Shown piece after piece: positions 1 to 13,070 of a stretch of 64,000 nucleotides of DNA (within the stretch, counting starts at the first letter, position 1; every line of letters starts with the position of its first letter). Under the pieces are notes generated by a model, which made no database searches, was not told where the DNA came from, and worked only from the letters and a program-made list of their open reading frames with translations. Origin of the DNA: Dryomyza anilis (taxonomy: Eukaryota > Arthropoda > Insecta > Diptera > Dryomyzidae); contig OX638133.1 in assembly GCA_951804985.1 (NCBI GenBank), positions 67,119,867 to 67,183,866 on the forward strand, read 5' to 3'. The translations under genes and the position numbers were made by a program.

Positions 1-1190
1 CATTTTTATTTGAAAATGTGATATGATATGGTGAGATTTGATGCTTTGTTGATGGATTCGCATATGTTTGTTGTAGCACTTGCCAAAGAAAGGAGTAAAC
101 TTAGCAGAAGACGTGTATTTTTGATTAACCGCTACACAAGTGATCGAAGAAAGCAATCACAAAACACACGTAAAATTTGTGTCGACGAAACGCGAGTACG
201 CCATTCTGTGAATAACAATTTTAATGCAAGGAGAAGTGTTTGTTGTTGACAAAGAATGCCACTAGGTGGGCATTCCTGCTTATATTTGAACTCTGCTGAC
301 ATATGTACACCAAGAAAAAAAATACTATATAAGTAATAGTTTTTTACTATTAAAACGAAAGTTAGGTCACATGGTTAAGTTCGGTCACATGGGGCGGACT
401 TTTATAGTCGGTCGGGCCCGACTATGGAATACCCTACACTCTTGGTGGATATATTAGTGGTATAATTTGGTGGGATAATTTTTAATTATTTAAAAAATGT
501 CCACTACAAAAAATCGGTAAACAATGAAAAAATTCAAATGTAGGCGGATCACGCAAATTTTTGGAACATATATTTTTAGAAGAATTCTAACAATATTTTT
601 TAAATTTTATAAATATTTATGTAATACTTTTTGAGTTATTGGTTCCTAAATAGTAATATATAATTGAGTTGTATGGGAGGTGGGCGTGTCCGTTGACCGA
701 TTTTGCTCAAATCCAAACTCCGAACCATTTTGTTGCCATTTTTATTATTTTAATCAAAAAATACCATTAAATACTAGAAAATACCATGACATTGCCATTG
801 AGTTTATATAAAAAGATTTATTTTTTGCATATTATTAAATTAATAATTGTCCTATTGACCAATTTTAACGGCGATTTGGGGGAATTTTTTCTGCGTGTAG
901 GAAAAAAAAAGAATTACAGAAAACGAAAAACAGCAAATGCAGAGACCAGTTTTTGTACCTATCTTCCGATGCAAGAACAAGAACATGGCTTGATCTTGTT
1001 TTGCATTTACTCATTACTACTCTAGCTTACTATGTTCAATTTCTATTAGGGTTATAGAATAAATCATGGTTCAATGTTTCTGAAAGTTACGCTGAATTGT
1101 ATATGTATTGTCCGGGAAGAATTGGTCAATTGAGGAGCTCAAATTTTATTCGCTTTCATAATTAATAGGGAGTTTAGCCATTTGTCAACC
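1..1190. other. Non-coding AT-rich stretch with repeat fragments
   Basis: I see no supportable gene here. The open frames are short and of odd composition. Two stretches look like dispersed-repeat remnants: 358-456, listed separately, and about 665-740, whose TTGTATGGGAGGTG-type text recurs at 56745-56760 beside another repeat tail. The rest is AT-rich single-copy-looking sequence. Confidence 0.5.
358..456 (+). repeat. Dispersed repeat, 'GTCACATGG / ACCCTACAC' end fragment
   Basis: The segment contains a GTTAGGTCACATGG-like start, then a short palindromic piece (AGTCGG...CCGACTA) and ATACCCTACAC. The same order of words is seen at 58000-58100 on the plus strand and, reversed, at 33064-33165. 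I read these as copies of one end of the same mobile repeat. The family name is unknown to me. Confidence 0.6.
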
Positions 1191-1202
1191 TTTCCGAGAC
1201 AT

Positions 1203-1256
1203 AATTTTTGACATTTTTCTGGAATATTTCGGGCATATTTCTGTCAAGCGCACATT
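1203..1256 (+). repeat. Fragment of the ~260-bp repeat family
   Basis: A TTTTTCTGGAATATTTCGGG word followed by CATATTTC and a GCGCACA-like end matches the left part of the tandem unit best seen at 52440-52980. Only this left part is recognisable here. Confidence 0.6.
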
Positions 1257-1864
1257 GTTAATTTTCTACAAATTGTCATTGACATATTTTTAATTAAAAA
1301 AAGCAACATTTGCTGAAATGTGCGATTTAAAAGTTGCCGATTAAAAATGAATTCTTGAGTTTAAGAATATGCTTTTCAGTAAATTATTGAAGTTTTAAAA
1401 TGAAGAGAAAGTGGCTTCAATGGATCGATCTATATATTGGAAATACCTTGAGTATCACCAAGGATGTGGGTCATGTGCTCCAGTACCAAAACCAGTGTTA
1501 AGCGCACATCAGTTGGTTTGCAGGCTTGATTTCTTGTTGATGAATGCTGCAAAAAGTCTCCAAATATTTTTTAAAAATAGAAAATCCGATAAAGAATTAA
1601 AATTTTTAATGATCCTCTCTCGGATTTCATCTGTTTATAAATTCGTGCAACCTTTCTCTATTACTTGGCATGTTTAACTTTTTGCAAAAATTTACATAAT
1701 TTATTTAAGAATACAATTAAAATTTGACATACAAATTTTTACCTCTCAATATTTATCAAGATATTCGGAAAAATATGTCATGATAATTATGTCGTAAATC
1801 TCCGACAATTGTAGCAAAAATCATTGGTCACGACATTTTTATTATGAAACGAAATATTGACAAT

Positions 1865-1931
1865 TTGTCATAATTTTTCGTCAAGTTTACAAAATTGTCA
1901 TAACTTTTCGTCGAGTTTACAAAATTGTCAA
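1865..1931. repeat. 30-bp tandem repeat, 2.2 copies
   Basis: The unit begins TTGTCATAA and ends GTTTACAAAA; it starts at 1865, 1895 and (partial) 1925, with two substitutions between the first two units. A small hairpin follows just downstream (GACAGGC ... GCCTGTC at about 1974-1995). Confidence 0.75.
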
Positions 1932-2029
1932 CATTTTTATGAAACAAAAATTTACCAATTATTAAATTGTATGACAGGCAATTGTCGCCTGTCACATGTC
2001 GACTAGGCCCAGGTAGTGAAATTTGAGGC

Positions 2030-2345
2030 CCAGGTAGTGAAATTTGATGGCATTTTAATGGCAGATTCACGCCATATTTTGAGAATGGGCAGAAAACAGA
2101 CATATTTGATACAAACTCCGCATTTGTCTGTTTGAAATATGTCAAGAATATGTTTCTGAACTGCCTCGTTTTTAGCATTTTTCTGGAATATTTCGGGCAT
2201 ATTTCAGGAAAACGCACAGGTTTTTTTGTGCGTAATTTTTATGGCAGATTCACGCCATATTTGGGGAACGGGCAGAAAACACGACAGCTTTTGATAGAAA
2301 ATCCGCCTTTGTTTGTTTGAAAAATATCTCGACCCTTTTTGTCTG
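2030..2345 (+). repeat. Degenerate copies of the ~260-bp repeat family
   Basis: Two partial units are visible. Each carries a GGCAGATTCACGCCATATTT word, a GGGCAGAAAACA word, a TTTGATA...CTCCGC word and a TTTGTTTGAAA-like word; between them is the TCTGGAATATTTCGGGCATA word. The order matches the tandem array at 52440-52980. The open frames across this stretch on both strands are a by-product of the repeat and not a gene. Confidence 0.7.
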
Positions 2346-4760
2346 GGGTACTTCAATATTGTAAGCTTATAATCGTAAACAACTTTCTTTTTATTTGAGC
2401 TACATATATGTACAAACGGGAAGGCGCACCGAATTTCGACTATTTTACGTTTATTACATACTGGTTTCATACCGGCCACGCCTCCTTCTGGCTGTTTATG
2501 ATGATGATGACGGATGACTAAATTGAATAGACCTCTTCACATTTAGTGTAGGACATAAAAACTACTTACAAAGTTAATTTTGATATTTAATTTTGGCTTA
2601 CCTGTAAAGAGAAAAAATTAAGCCAACATTAGTATAAAATTTTGAAATGTTACTTAATTATAAGGAAATTTATTAATCTATAGACCGTAATGCATTTAAA
2701 ATTTCTGTCGTGGTCTACTGACTGCTACAATCACTGTTTAATTTATGTAACTTGTTTTCCTATTTCAGCACACTTAAATTAACCCAAAAGCTATTGTGTC
2801 CTCTGGGTAACTTGGGAGTTAACCGAGATCGAAGCAGATAATTAAAGCGCCAACAACAAACAACAAGTTGTCAAGAAGCAACCACTCAAAATGTCCACCA
2901 ATAAATCGGTCTCACCCATTCCCATCCACCCTCATCCATTAGCCATGCTGTTGTGAACGGACCAAGTAAGGCAAGGATTGAGCTACGCCGCACTGAAAAT
3001 TGAGACGAATTAATTTTGGGTCTACTGTAATTATGGATCCAGCTTATTGACACGTGTATGGTAAAAAGGGATGAAAGAAAACTGCAAGTTGAAAGGTACT
3101 AATTTGAAATTCCACCAACATGCTCCGCTTGTTAGTTAGGGATTATAATCTCGATTAACATCTCGAAGTTCAGAAAAGTCGATTAAGCGAAAGTAGATGA
3201 AAAAGATGATTCAGAAGATACTTCAAAAGAAGCAGTAGGAAATAGACGGAAAATACAAGTAATGCGAAAAATATACGTACCAAGAAATGATGAAAGTATT
3301 ATGCAAATAATACTTTTGTTTAACTTTCGAAGCCATTCTTGGCAAAACTATCTGATAATGAAATTCTGGCAATTCTACAATATGTTGCTGCTGCAAAAAT
3401 ACCCCCGATTAACTTCAGCTATCTTTAGCCTCTTTGTAAAATCTAAAAGAATTCTTCATTAAAACTCTTCGTCCGAAATCGTTGAATTTAGTTTTTCCTT
3501 GCTATTCCAGACACGAGAAAAGGGAAACAAAAAAACCGAGAAAAAATAAAACAGCAAAAAAAAATTAACAAAATATCTGCAATAATCCTCGGCAACACAA
3601 AAGGATCAAGCAGCGTATCCTTTGAGGCGTTATTTCTAGCAACTTACACTTAAATTTGCCAACAACAACAACAAAAGCAGCAGCAAGAGAAGCATTAAAA
3701 ACAACAAGAACAATAAATTTAAGGCAGTAGAAACGGTTTGTAATCGCACTTTCGCACAGCAGAAAAAGGACGTCGTCCTTTCTGTTCTTCCATTCTTCCA
3801 TATGCCTGCCTGTGTGTCCTTTCGTCCGTCTGTCCGCTCGTTCGACTGTTTGTCAGTCTCTCAATGTACTTTGCTAGTTAGAGCTCAAATAAAATAATCC
3901 CCTTAAATGATGCTTCCACATAATAGCCTCAGCGCAATATCCTTTGAGGCCCGCGCACACACACACATCCTTGAGAGGCTGCGGCTGTGGCTGAGTCAGA
4001 CTAGAGGCTGGCGTTACTAATGATGATGATTTTGTGGTAAGAGCCTCTGGGTGGATGTGTGCGCGCTAATCGGAACAATATTATGCGGCTGTAAAACGTA
4101 AATGACTCAGACGGAAAAATGATGCGGCGACAAAGGACCTCGAGACGAAGGCAAAGATATCAGCAAAGATGGCAAAAGAGTGAACAGCAGCATACTCTGG
4201 ATGCAGGCAATGAAACGTAACGAAACGAAACAAAGCAGACGCGACACAAGGACTCGCAAGGATAATGCAATAGCTTTAAGAAGGATATTGCACACAGACG
4301 CCACACGAACGTACGAACAAACAAACAAACAAACAGCAGGCAATAAAATAGCAAAAGGCATAAAATAAAAGAAAGAAATGTAATAGCGCATAAATAGGGG
4401 ATTAGTAAACGGAGGCAGGACGACGGACCGGAGCAGAGCGGCAGGATCTCAAGGGAAGCGTACGAACTGCTTATAAGTAAATTAGGCGTTACACAATAAC
4501 ACGATGTACGGGATAATATGAAAACACTAGCGATGTCTAAGACAATCTAAAAGAATGGTCAAGGAGAGTGGGCGATTCAGACAAAAACGTCGTGCATAAT
4601 AGTTAAAATTTAACTTTGCTAAGCTAATATAGAAATAGAAAAATATAAAGTTTTATAGATAGATACACCACAAAAAAAAAAAAAGTTTAAATAAAAAAAA
4701 AAGGACTTCTCCATGAATACAGACGTATTTCCCATATAACCACGGCTCATAATTGCCAAG
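2346..4760. other. Non-coding stretch
   Basis: No coding signal that I trust. It holds purine-rich single-copy-looking sequence, CA runs near 3955-3966, an ACAA microsatellite near 4312-4332 and poly-A/AAAT tracts near 4670-4705. The repeat tail word ATACCGGCCACGCC at about 2470 suggests a further small remnant of a dispersed element. Confidence 0.4.
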
Positions 4761-4764
4761 TTAC

Positions 4765-4850
4765 CTCTAACACCAGTGTAGCAAACTAGTAATTTTTAGT
4801 TGCAAAGCGGTGGCTAAGAACATGTATGGAACATACGCAATAATATGCCA
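4765..4850 (-). repeat. Dispersed repeat copy (pair with 32818-32905)
   Basis: Read on the minus strand, this segment follows 32818-32905: a TATTG/ACTGCGTATGTTCCA start, then CATGTTCTT, GCCACCGCTTTG, and a CACTGGTGT-like end, with scattered mismatches. The two copies are in opposite orientation and 28 kb apart. Confidence 0.7.
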
Positions 4851-7835
4851 CAATGCTGTGTCATACATTCAGATAATGGAACATATACAATAATGGGCGG
4901 AGCTAACTTTGTTGTTATGACGTGGCAAAATAGTAGTAAATTAAAAAATGTATTATGTTCCATATATGTTGCATGTGTATAATAAAGAACCTAATAGGAA
5001 CATGTTTATTAATAATATAGCTAATTAACTTTAAAATGGTGTAAATGTATACTATTATACACAAAATATTTATTATATCCACTACATATGTCCATGGAAC
5101 GTTGTGTTGTAAAAAATCACAATCGGAATAGTATAATTTTAGAAATTTAAAAAAATCTCTTTTTTAAAAAAATTTCAAAAATTGCATTTTTTAGGTGCGC
5201 GGTAAAATTAGAGAGGGTAGAATATAAGCTTTAACCCGAAAACTTGAACCGTTTGTTCAATTAGAGTTTTAGTTTGCCGTAAAATCTGTTCGTAAAGACT
5301 TATATTATTATTATGTCATAGCATATTTTTGACATTATATGCAGTTTTATTACACGTCAAACATTCACGTAATGGCACTGCGTAGGATCTTTATTATTTT
5401 TATTTTTAATCCACGCAAGTTCCACATTTAAAATTACAGTTCAAGTTCCAAATAGGTGAACCGACACTTTAATGGATCAAAATTTGTGGCAACTATGCCT
5501 CACCCCGGGGCTTTTTAACTGGCAATTAGGTGCCAAATAAGTATTTTTCGCATACTATAGAACAAACACTTTAATGGCAATTCTGTGGCTACCACTAAAG
5601 TTGCCACAAAGTGGTTACTTGGGTTATATAACGACCAATTGTAAATGTATTTGGTTTTACTACATTCAATTAGTTGTTTTTGTAAGAAGAACAAATAAAT
5701 TTAATACATCACAATCATATAACTATAGATCATGCTTGACACACAATATACACTGAAATAAAGAATAGGTACACCTTTAAATTTATATTTTTTGTGTTTG
5801 ACTGGACATAACATTGGTCAGATCAATCCGAATTTAATGTGGTTTATTTCAAAATTCTCAATGGAATACAAAAGAAATCAGATCGAAAACTTAAATCTAT
5901 TAAAAGTTTAAGCACAAAAGATGTTGAAAAACACGAGAATTGCCATATTTTTGTTTTACGTAATAAATTATAAACTTGAGGCAATATGAAAAAACTGAGT
6001 ATGATATCCTGATTAGAATCTTGAAGTCATCATACTTAGATCGCGGATAATTTTTTTTTGTTGTGCTGTGTTATTAAATCTATTTTTTTTTACTACATTC
6101 TGCATTTATTTAGATTGTTAAATTCAACTATTTTAAGTTGGTTGTTACAATTTCACCAATATGTTTTCTATGTGTAGATGTAGTGAAAAATTGACAAATA
6201 GCCGACATCTAAAATGTAAATAAATTTTTTAAATATATATACAAAATAAACATTTCGGATGCATAAAGACACCAAATCTTGTAGAAACAGGTGATATAAA
6301 AAATGTTATACAAATTCCAACGACAGACAACATTTTTTTGTACACTCTGGCAAATTTGGCGTGCTTATTGGAAAAGTTTTGTAACAGTTGTTGGAATTTT
6401 ATTTTCTCATTTTTATTTGTTGTTCGCCAAAGTTTTCCCATTAACTTGATTGAAAGTCGATTAAGAATTATTTTTATGAACAAATTGCATTTCGTTCAAG
6501 AGGTTAAAACGAACTAAATAAGTTGTTTATAAGGACGATGACTGCATGTCGCCAGAGAAGATTTAAGGATATTACAGCAAGTAATAAAAGATCCAAGGAC
6601 TTAAATAGAACAAGTTGTCCGTTAAAACATAAGCAGAGTTTACGAATATGCATAAAAACATATCAAAAAAGGATAATGATAAAACTATGCAACCAAATAC
6701 AGCATAAATACAAATATAACCCACATCAAAATATAAAAGGACGTTGGAGGTCAGTTGGGTCACTTGTGGAGGTGGGTCTTAATGCAATCCGAGTCATACT
6801 ACTGAGCACCGGTGCGGTGCGGGTCAGCAGGACAGTCGCTTGCCAAAAGTTAAAAAGATTATCGACGCACACAGCCACAATATGGTTGGTTGGCTGACTG
6901 ACGTACGGACGAAGGTTAGGTCTGCTGCAAAACTTGGTAGTCCACAAGAATGTTTTTTTTTTATCCAAATTAATTTTGGGTTTCAATTTGTTTCATTTTT
7001 ATTAATGTAGCCGTGACTTGTAGTGGGCTAAAAAGAGGTTTCGTTACTCGTGGACAGCAGTCGATGTCGGTGGGCAGGATTTTGCCTAGAGGACCTTGGC
7101 ACTCAGAGGTATGCCACGCCGAATGATGGCGTTGCCCCATTTGACCGCAAAATGTTAATGAGTCCGACCTTATGCTGAACGTTGCAGAAGCGATTATGTA
7201 ATTGAGTAGGGATGCTGCAACCCGGTACAGTAGGAGTCTGAGGTTGAGTGCCAGGGACAAAGTTCAAAGGCTCAAGTGTGTGTGTGTGTAAAATCATAAC
7301 AACAACAACGAGCACAAGTTGAAAATACAGCTAAAAGGACTGATGGAAACATCCTTCGCCGGGTTGCAGGTGAGTGTCAGATGTACAGAGTTGGTTTTTG
7401 TTAACTGTCCGTCCGCATAGAAAAACAGCACACAACAATAATGTCGTCATCCTTAGAAAATACTTTGTTTTTGTTGTCTGGTTATTACTCGGACTTTGGC
7501 TGCTGCTTCTGCTTACGTGGTAATTTTTGGGTCTCAAAAATATTTTCATTTTATTGTATGCTGCATGTGATGTTAACGACATCTTAGTGATATCTGTTCT
7601 TACCTCACTCACGTCAACAGATATTCATACAAATGAAAATTATCGTTCAAGTGTGAAAAGTTGATGATAATCAAGGATTGTTTTAAACACGTTCGCAATT
7701 GTCTGATTTTGTTGGATTACTTATGTTGTTGTAACTCTGCTGTATGTGTCTAATAGGTATTAAATAGTCTGGTAAGCATGGATTGCGTGGTTAAGAAAAC
7801 TGTGTTTAACCCATAAAAGTTGTTTACATTAATCT
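4850..7835. other. Non-coding stretch
   Basis: AT-rich up to about 6500; less AT-rich with longer but unconvincing open frames at 6720-7620. No splice-bounded open frame, RNA gene or conserved motif was recognised. GTGTGTGTGTG near 7279-7288 is a small microsatellite. Confidence 0.4.
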
Positions 7836-7837
7836 AC

Positions 7838-8010
7838 CCTACACTTAGAGTGGTAGGGTATATTAATTTTGGTAATCTGTTTTTAATACCCAAAAGGTGG
7901 CGTGTCCGGTATCAAAAAGTATATAATAGATCTCTATAGGGATATATTATATACCTGAGCCTTCCTGAGCCGTGTCTGTCTAGATCAATGAAACTCCAAA
8001 CTTAGATCTA
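7838..8010 (-). repeat. Dispersed repeat tail, reversed
   Basis: On the minus strand the segment resembles the tail of the repeat at 58500-58693: a TCTGT-rich start, an AGTATATA-type segment, a CCGG word, and an end with GGGTA close to TACCCTACACT. Divergence is considerable, so the boundaries are approximate. Confidence 0.5.
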
Positions 8011-8764
8011 CGCTGTCTGGTCGATTAGGACTAATTATGTGCAAATATTAGAGATAAGCATGTGAGTGAGTTTTGACTCACGCTCACTCACGCTCTAATC
8101 ATGAACACAGGGGTTTTGTTCTTTCTTTTACTCACACTCATACAAAATCACGTGAGTAAATTAAGATTCAATCACAATTTGGAATCTTAAATATGTCAAT
8201 CTAAATATCAGATTTATCGGAATTATTCTGCGATTTATTACGGAATAACTGTAAACTTTAGGTACAAGGTGTGTATATACAAAAATAAAGTAAATTGTCT
8301 CAGCTATGTTCTGAGATAATTCAAAAAAATATATTGTACGCAAAAAGTATTTTTAAAATAGAAATCATACTGATAATTACTATAAGCATTTTTCTGTTTC
8401 GTCCGGAATTTTTCTGTGATTTATTATGAAAAAACTATACATTTTAGGAACAAAATGTAAATATACAAAGAAACACATGATTTCAGCTATTTTTTAAAAT
8501 AATTCAATAAAAATAATTTATACGCAAATTTTGCTGAATTTTTGGCATTTCCATGTGAACCTGGACATGCAGTTCCGTTTTTGTCCCGTCCGTAACGACC
8601 ACTATTTAATTTATATCTTTTGAACTACCGTATAGAATTCTCTAGTTTTGGAATTGTTTAGTATTATTTAAATACTATTTGAACAAAAATCAAGTAAATT
8701 CATTAATTTTCCTTCGAGTTATTAAAGTTTTAAGCGTACGAATGTCCCGTCCGGAACCCCAGGA

Positions 8765-8880
8765 AATGCCATATGGGTACTCAAATGAAAGAACATTGGC
8801 GATTGCAAATTTGCAATTATTTTTAAGATAAGTAAACCCTGAAGACCTCTAGAGCATTTTAAACGGTAACCGCACACATC
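8765..8880 (+). repeat. Dispersed repeat copy (pair with 32945-33060)
   Basis: The words GGGTACTCAAATGAAAGAA, GCGATT, TAAACCCT, GACCTCTA and TTTAAA occur in the same order and at near-equal spacing at 32945-33060. This is a second stretch shared with the region around 33 kb. Confidence 0.7.
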
Positions 8881-10669
8881 ACATTTTTATAAATATTTTT
8901 ATTGATTACACCGTCCGACAATAAATAAAAAATTTCGTTACAAATTAACCAAATGATATACGTATAAAACTAGAGACCAAATGGAGTAATACTGCGTTTA
9001 AATTTTTTCATTTCATGATCCTGTTTTTATTTTGAAGAACTTCAAAGTTTCAGAGGATTACAATTTTCGATGCTAACTTTCTGTTCTTTCAAAATCAAAA
9101 TCGTGGCTATGAATTATGTTCTATTGGCATGAACATACATTTTGTTTTATGGTATAATATTAAATTATATTGTAAACAATTTCAATTTAAAGTGTTGCAT
9201 TTAAAATTAACAAAACATTGAAATTAAATGTGTGATTTTAAAATTTAAAGCGCTTTTCGGATTCTTTTTAAGTGATAAATAGCAAAAAGTCGCATAAATC
9301 TGTTGTAGAAATATGCACGATTTAAACCAAATATTAAAAATTCCTATCTGTTGACCAAATTAAATGAACAAATAAAACTTAATTTGTAGTATATTGAATA
9401 AAATTCACATTTAATCACTCAAAAACCAATTACTTTAATTAAAATCAAACAGTAATTTAATGAGTTAATCTTTTTGTGTCACAAATACCATAAAATCTAT
9501 ATTTACGAACTGTAAGAGGGAAGCCATAATAAAAACGATCTACTCTAAAAAGCCATTTAAGAAATGTATTTAAATAAACAATAAGCAGCAAAGCAACTTG
9601 AAATGAAGTGAACCGTAATTCATAAACTCAGGATGTTAACGTGTCTGTCTGTTTAAATGGAGGGAACTTAAACAGCTGCATGTCATGAGAATGGCATTTA
9701 TTACACATCGCTTCTAATAGCACCACAGAGACAAAACATTCAATGGAAACACAACTGAAAACGTCGGCCGAACATTTGACACGTTACATGTTGACTTTCG
9801 ATGCATTCGACTAATTTGTGAGTGGTGGCAACAGACACAAACAATGCTGAAGAACCAAACAAATTAATCTCACATGAACTTAGAAGAGCCGTCAAACATT
9901 TAGGGGAAATTCCGAACGAAATTCTATAATGGATATGTTTTTCTATGCGATGGTAGGGGGATCATGCACGATCGATGATCGCGGCTACTTGGCATAGCAA
10001 GCAAGAGAGCTGTCAGACAAGCGCAAAACCAGAGTGAGTGAAAGAGAAGGAGGGAGAGAGCATTGCTGACATTTAATTGCGTGTTGACGATGTCAAAACA
10101 AATAAATGTCGAGGATCGTCGATCTTATGTGATCGTAGAACAATAATAGAACTGCGTGAGGAGGGTAACGAACAAAACTAATAGAATTGGGGCAGCAAAT
10201 GTGTTGAGCTTGGAAATTAGTTTTTATTGAGAAATTAGATAATTAAGTAGCTTTAATGGTATTTTTATTATACACATACACACGCACACAACACTCACTC
10301 GAATGACGGACGATAGGGGCCAACAATTATATGGGTGTTTTTTTTTATTTCTTTGGAAGAGCTTTGTGTACAAATGAATCCACAAGTCATAAATTTAGGG
10401 AATTAAATCTTTTAGAATTCAAATTTTATGAGTTTATTTTATTTTCAAAGCATTTTTTTAATAAACAAATTTAAAACAAGAGGCAATAACGTGAAGTATT
10501 AGCAGATTAACTACGATTAATAGTTTTGAGAAGAACAAAGGAGAATTTATCTGTGATACATTTATATATTGTTTGTTTGAAGTGGTTTCGAAAAAGGAAT
10601 TTTAATTGAAATTCGTCTTATTCATTATTAATATATTCAAAAATATTTGGAATAGACGATTCCACTCAT
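8881..10669. other. Non-coding stretch with a possible small inverted repeat
   Basis: No gene is seen. Around 9958-10133 a GATCATGCACGATCGATGAT word on the left is matched imperfectly, inverted, by a GATCG-rich word on the right (about 10108-10138), with unique sequence between. This could be a small decayed TIR element, but the match is weak and no target duplication is clear. Confidence 0.3.
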
Positions 10670-11110
10670 GTTATGTTCCACTATTCATAATAAAACTATT
10701 GATTGTGGCAATTATGTCAGCCGAACAAGTATGATTACCAGAATCATACCATGCTTTCCGAAATCATGCCATAGAGCTTATTTTAGTGGCAATCATAACA
10801 GCCTCGAACTATGATTGATATAATAATATTATGATTGTTATTCAACGAATGTACAGATTCAGTGTTAAATTATGTTTTAGTCAGCGTCGAAGCACGAAGA
10901 TCTTGCTTCAAACAAGATCACTTATGAAAAACATGATTGCAGTAATCATGCAATTGTTGTCTCCAACTAGGCGGCTTGTGAAAAATATGACTGCAGCAAT
11001 CATGTAATGATTTCTACAGCTAAGTCAATAATTAGCGACATATGATTACAACATAATAATCCCAATTATTAAATGATACCGGCAAACATGCTTGTGGTGA
11101 TCATATTTTT
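10670..11110. repeat. Cluster of ATGATT/AATCAT words with a degenerate direct repeat
   Basis: ATGATT and its complement AATCAT occur many times in 440 bp. Two sub-units are alike: about 10925-10955 (ATGAAAAACATGATTGCAGT...) and about 10978-11010 (GTGAAAAATATGACTGCAGC...), each followed by AATCATG. It may be a degenerate local duplication or a cluster of protein-binding sites; the sequence alone does not decide. Confidence 0.45.
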
Positions 11111-11159
11111 GCTGTGCGTGTATTTGACTATATCACATTACCAGAACAAATTTCTTCAG

Positions 11160-13070
11160 TTTTAATTGTATAGTTTTACGAGCAGACGAGAATGAATTTT
11201 AATAAAAAAAAAACAATAGAATATATAAAAGGTGGGGACACGATGTACTGCAGCTCAATTGCAATCGCTTCTGCGGCAGAAAGAACTTCCGCTCGGATGT
11301 CGATCGGTCGATACGATAACTTTACCAACGACTCACCACAAATCGGAATCGGTGCATGAATGCTGGGTAATCCTCTTGGTATCCATTCCATCATTTATTA
11401 TACGTTCAAATCCCGCAGAGCAACAGCGAATAAAAAGTGTCTACTGCGGCGCGTGTATTTTGTGGTTGTGTGAATGTGTGTGTGTGTGGGTAATGTCAGT
11501 GTGAGTGTTTATCCTTTTTTAGTGCTTTTCTCTGCTGTTCGCTGTTGCGGTAAATATAACCCGAGTAAATCCCGTGTGGCAGGTGGGCGGGTCTGACAGT
11601 ATAAGCGCCGCAGCGAAAGACGTCACACGCGGAGAAGGAAGCAGCGCGCAACCCACACCAAAACACTTTATAAATTATCCTGGCGCAGCGACACTGTTTG
11701 CTTGTTTCACTTGTTTTTATTTACTTTTTCACTTTATTTAATTTTCTTCTTTTTCTTGGTACTTTGTTTGAGTTTTCTTTGAAACTTTTAATTTTCTTCG
11801 GTGAATTGTGGGTTGTGCTTTGGGTGGTGGAGTTGGGTGCACTCAGTTGCTGTTGGCAGCACTGCAGAAATGCGCATTCATAGCCAACATGGCCGCGAAA
11901 TATCTTCACAGTTCAGTGCGTCGCGAGTTGTGCGACGAGCGCGGTTCCGCAGTCGGTTATAGCGGCGACAGGAAGGACGTGGCGTACGACAGGATTTCAG
12001 TCGCATGGAGTCCAAAGAGATGCTTGTCGTGAGAACAACGCGAAATTTAGAGACCACAAAATTGTGACGAGATACAGGCACAAATTTGTTTGAATTTCTT
12101 GAGAAACTTTTTATTTTTGTTCACTTTATTTAAGCACACGAAGCACGACGCCTTGTTTATCGCACAATATTTACAAACTGACTGGCGAGCCGTCAACATC
12201 ACCATCAGACTTCGGAGTGTTTCTTTGCGTGTTCATATGACACAAGAGTTCGTGCTCAGCGACGCTCTGCTGCTTCCTTGATTGCTACGGCACTTTTTCG
12301 TCTTCGACGTCTGTTGTCTCTTTCTCGTCACAAATAGCACGGAGTGCGCCCACACTCGTGTATGCAGGTTGGGAGAGAATGCGCGAGAGATGCCGCCGTT
12401 AGGTTTAGTACCAGAGAATGTGTGAGAGTGGTGGCAAGTTACACAAATGGCGCGAGACACAGGGCAGATATTTTAAATTATTAATTTAATAATACTTTGT
12501 TGTTTTGGGTAGACAAGTATTTTGTTTTATTTTTATTGTTTTTAAAATTTTTAATTTACGTTATTTTTAAACTTCTCTGTTGTTCGTTTGTTTTTGGTAT
12601 TTGGCGTACATTTGTTCGATAAACAACTGACAAGAACACGACGACGTTTACGAAAGAACTAAATTTGAAATTGTGGCACACGGAATGCGAGAGTGTGTTT
12701 GTCTAGAACTGCCTGCTGCACACACACACATTCACACTAATATTCAGAAACATAAATGCGCTCACACTCACACAAGGGTACAACACTCAGCGCCTCGATG
12801 AAGTCGCAACGACACGAACCGTTAGACAACCGAAAACAGGAGCGAGAAAAGGTAGGCAGAAACCCCGTGTTCGTGGAAATGTGTTCGTCCTAGCATACAG
12901 AAAATTCAATTCAACAGAGCTCAGTAGGATGCCGGAGACTCGGTCACGCGTCGTCGCATCCTTGTGCATCGTGCATGGCTGCTATTGGGTTGAGTTCAGT
13001 GATGAGTTGCGTTCTTGTACTCACTCATGTATTCGTCTTGTGAGAGCCTTGTAGTATGTGACAGAGTTTA
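11160..13070. other. Less AT-rich non-coding island
   Basis: This stretch is clearly less AT-rich than its surroundings, has many CpG steps (for example at 11580-11650 and 11930-12030), GT/CA microsatellites, and TATA-like words such as TATAAA at 11669. It could be a promoter or 5' untranslated region of a gene outside the window or a regulatory element. I found no initiator/downstream-element combination or donor site that settles a transcript start or strand, and the open frames on both strands overlap each other and look fortuitous. Confidence 0.3.

Noticed and set aside
11669..11710. A core promoter with TATAAA at 11669
   Set aside because: No initiator at the expected distance and no other element to support it; TATA-like words are common in AT-rich DNA.
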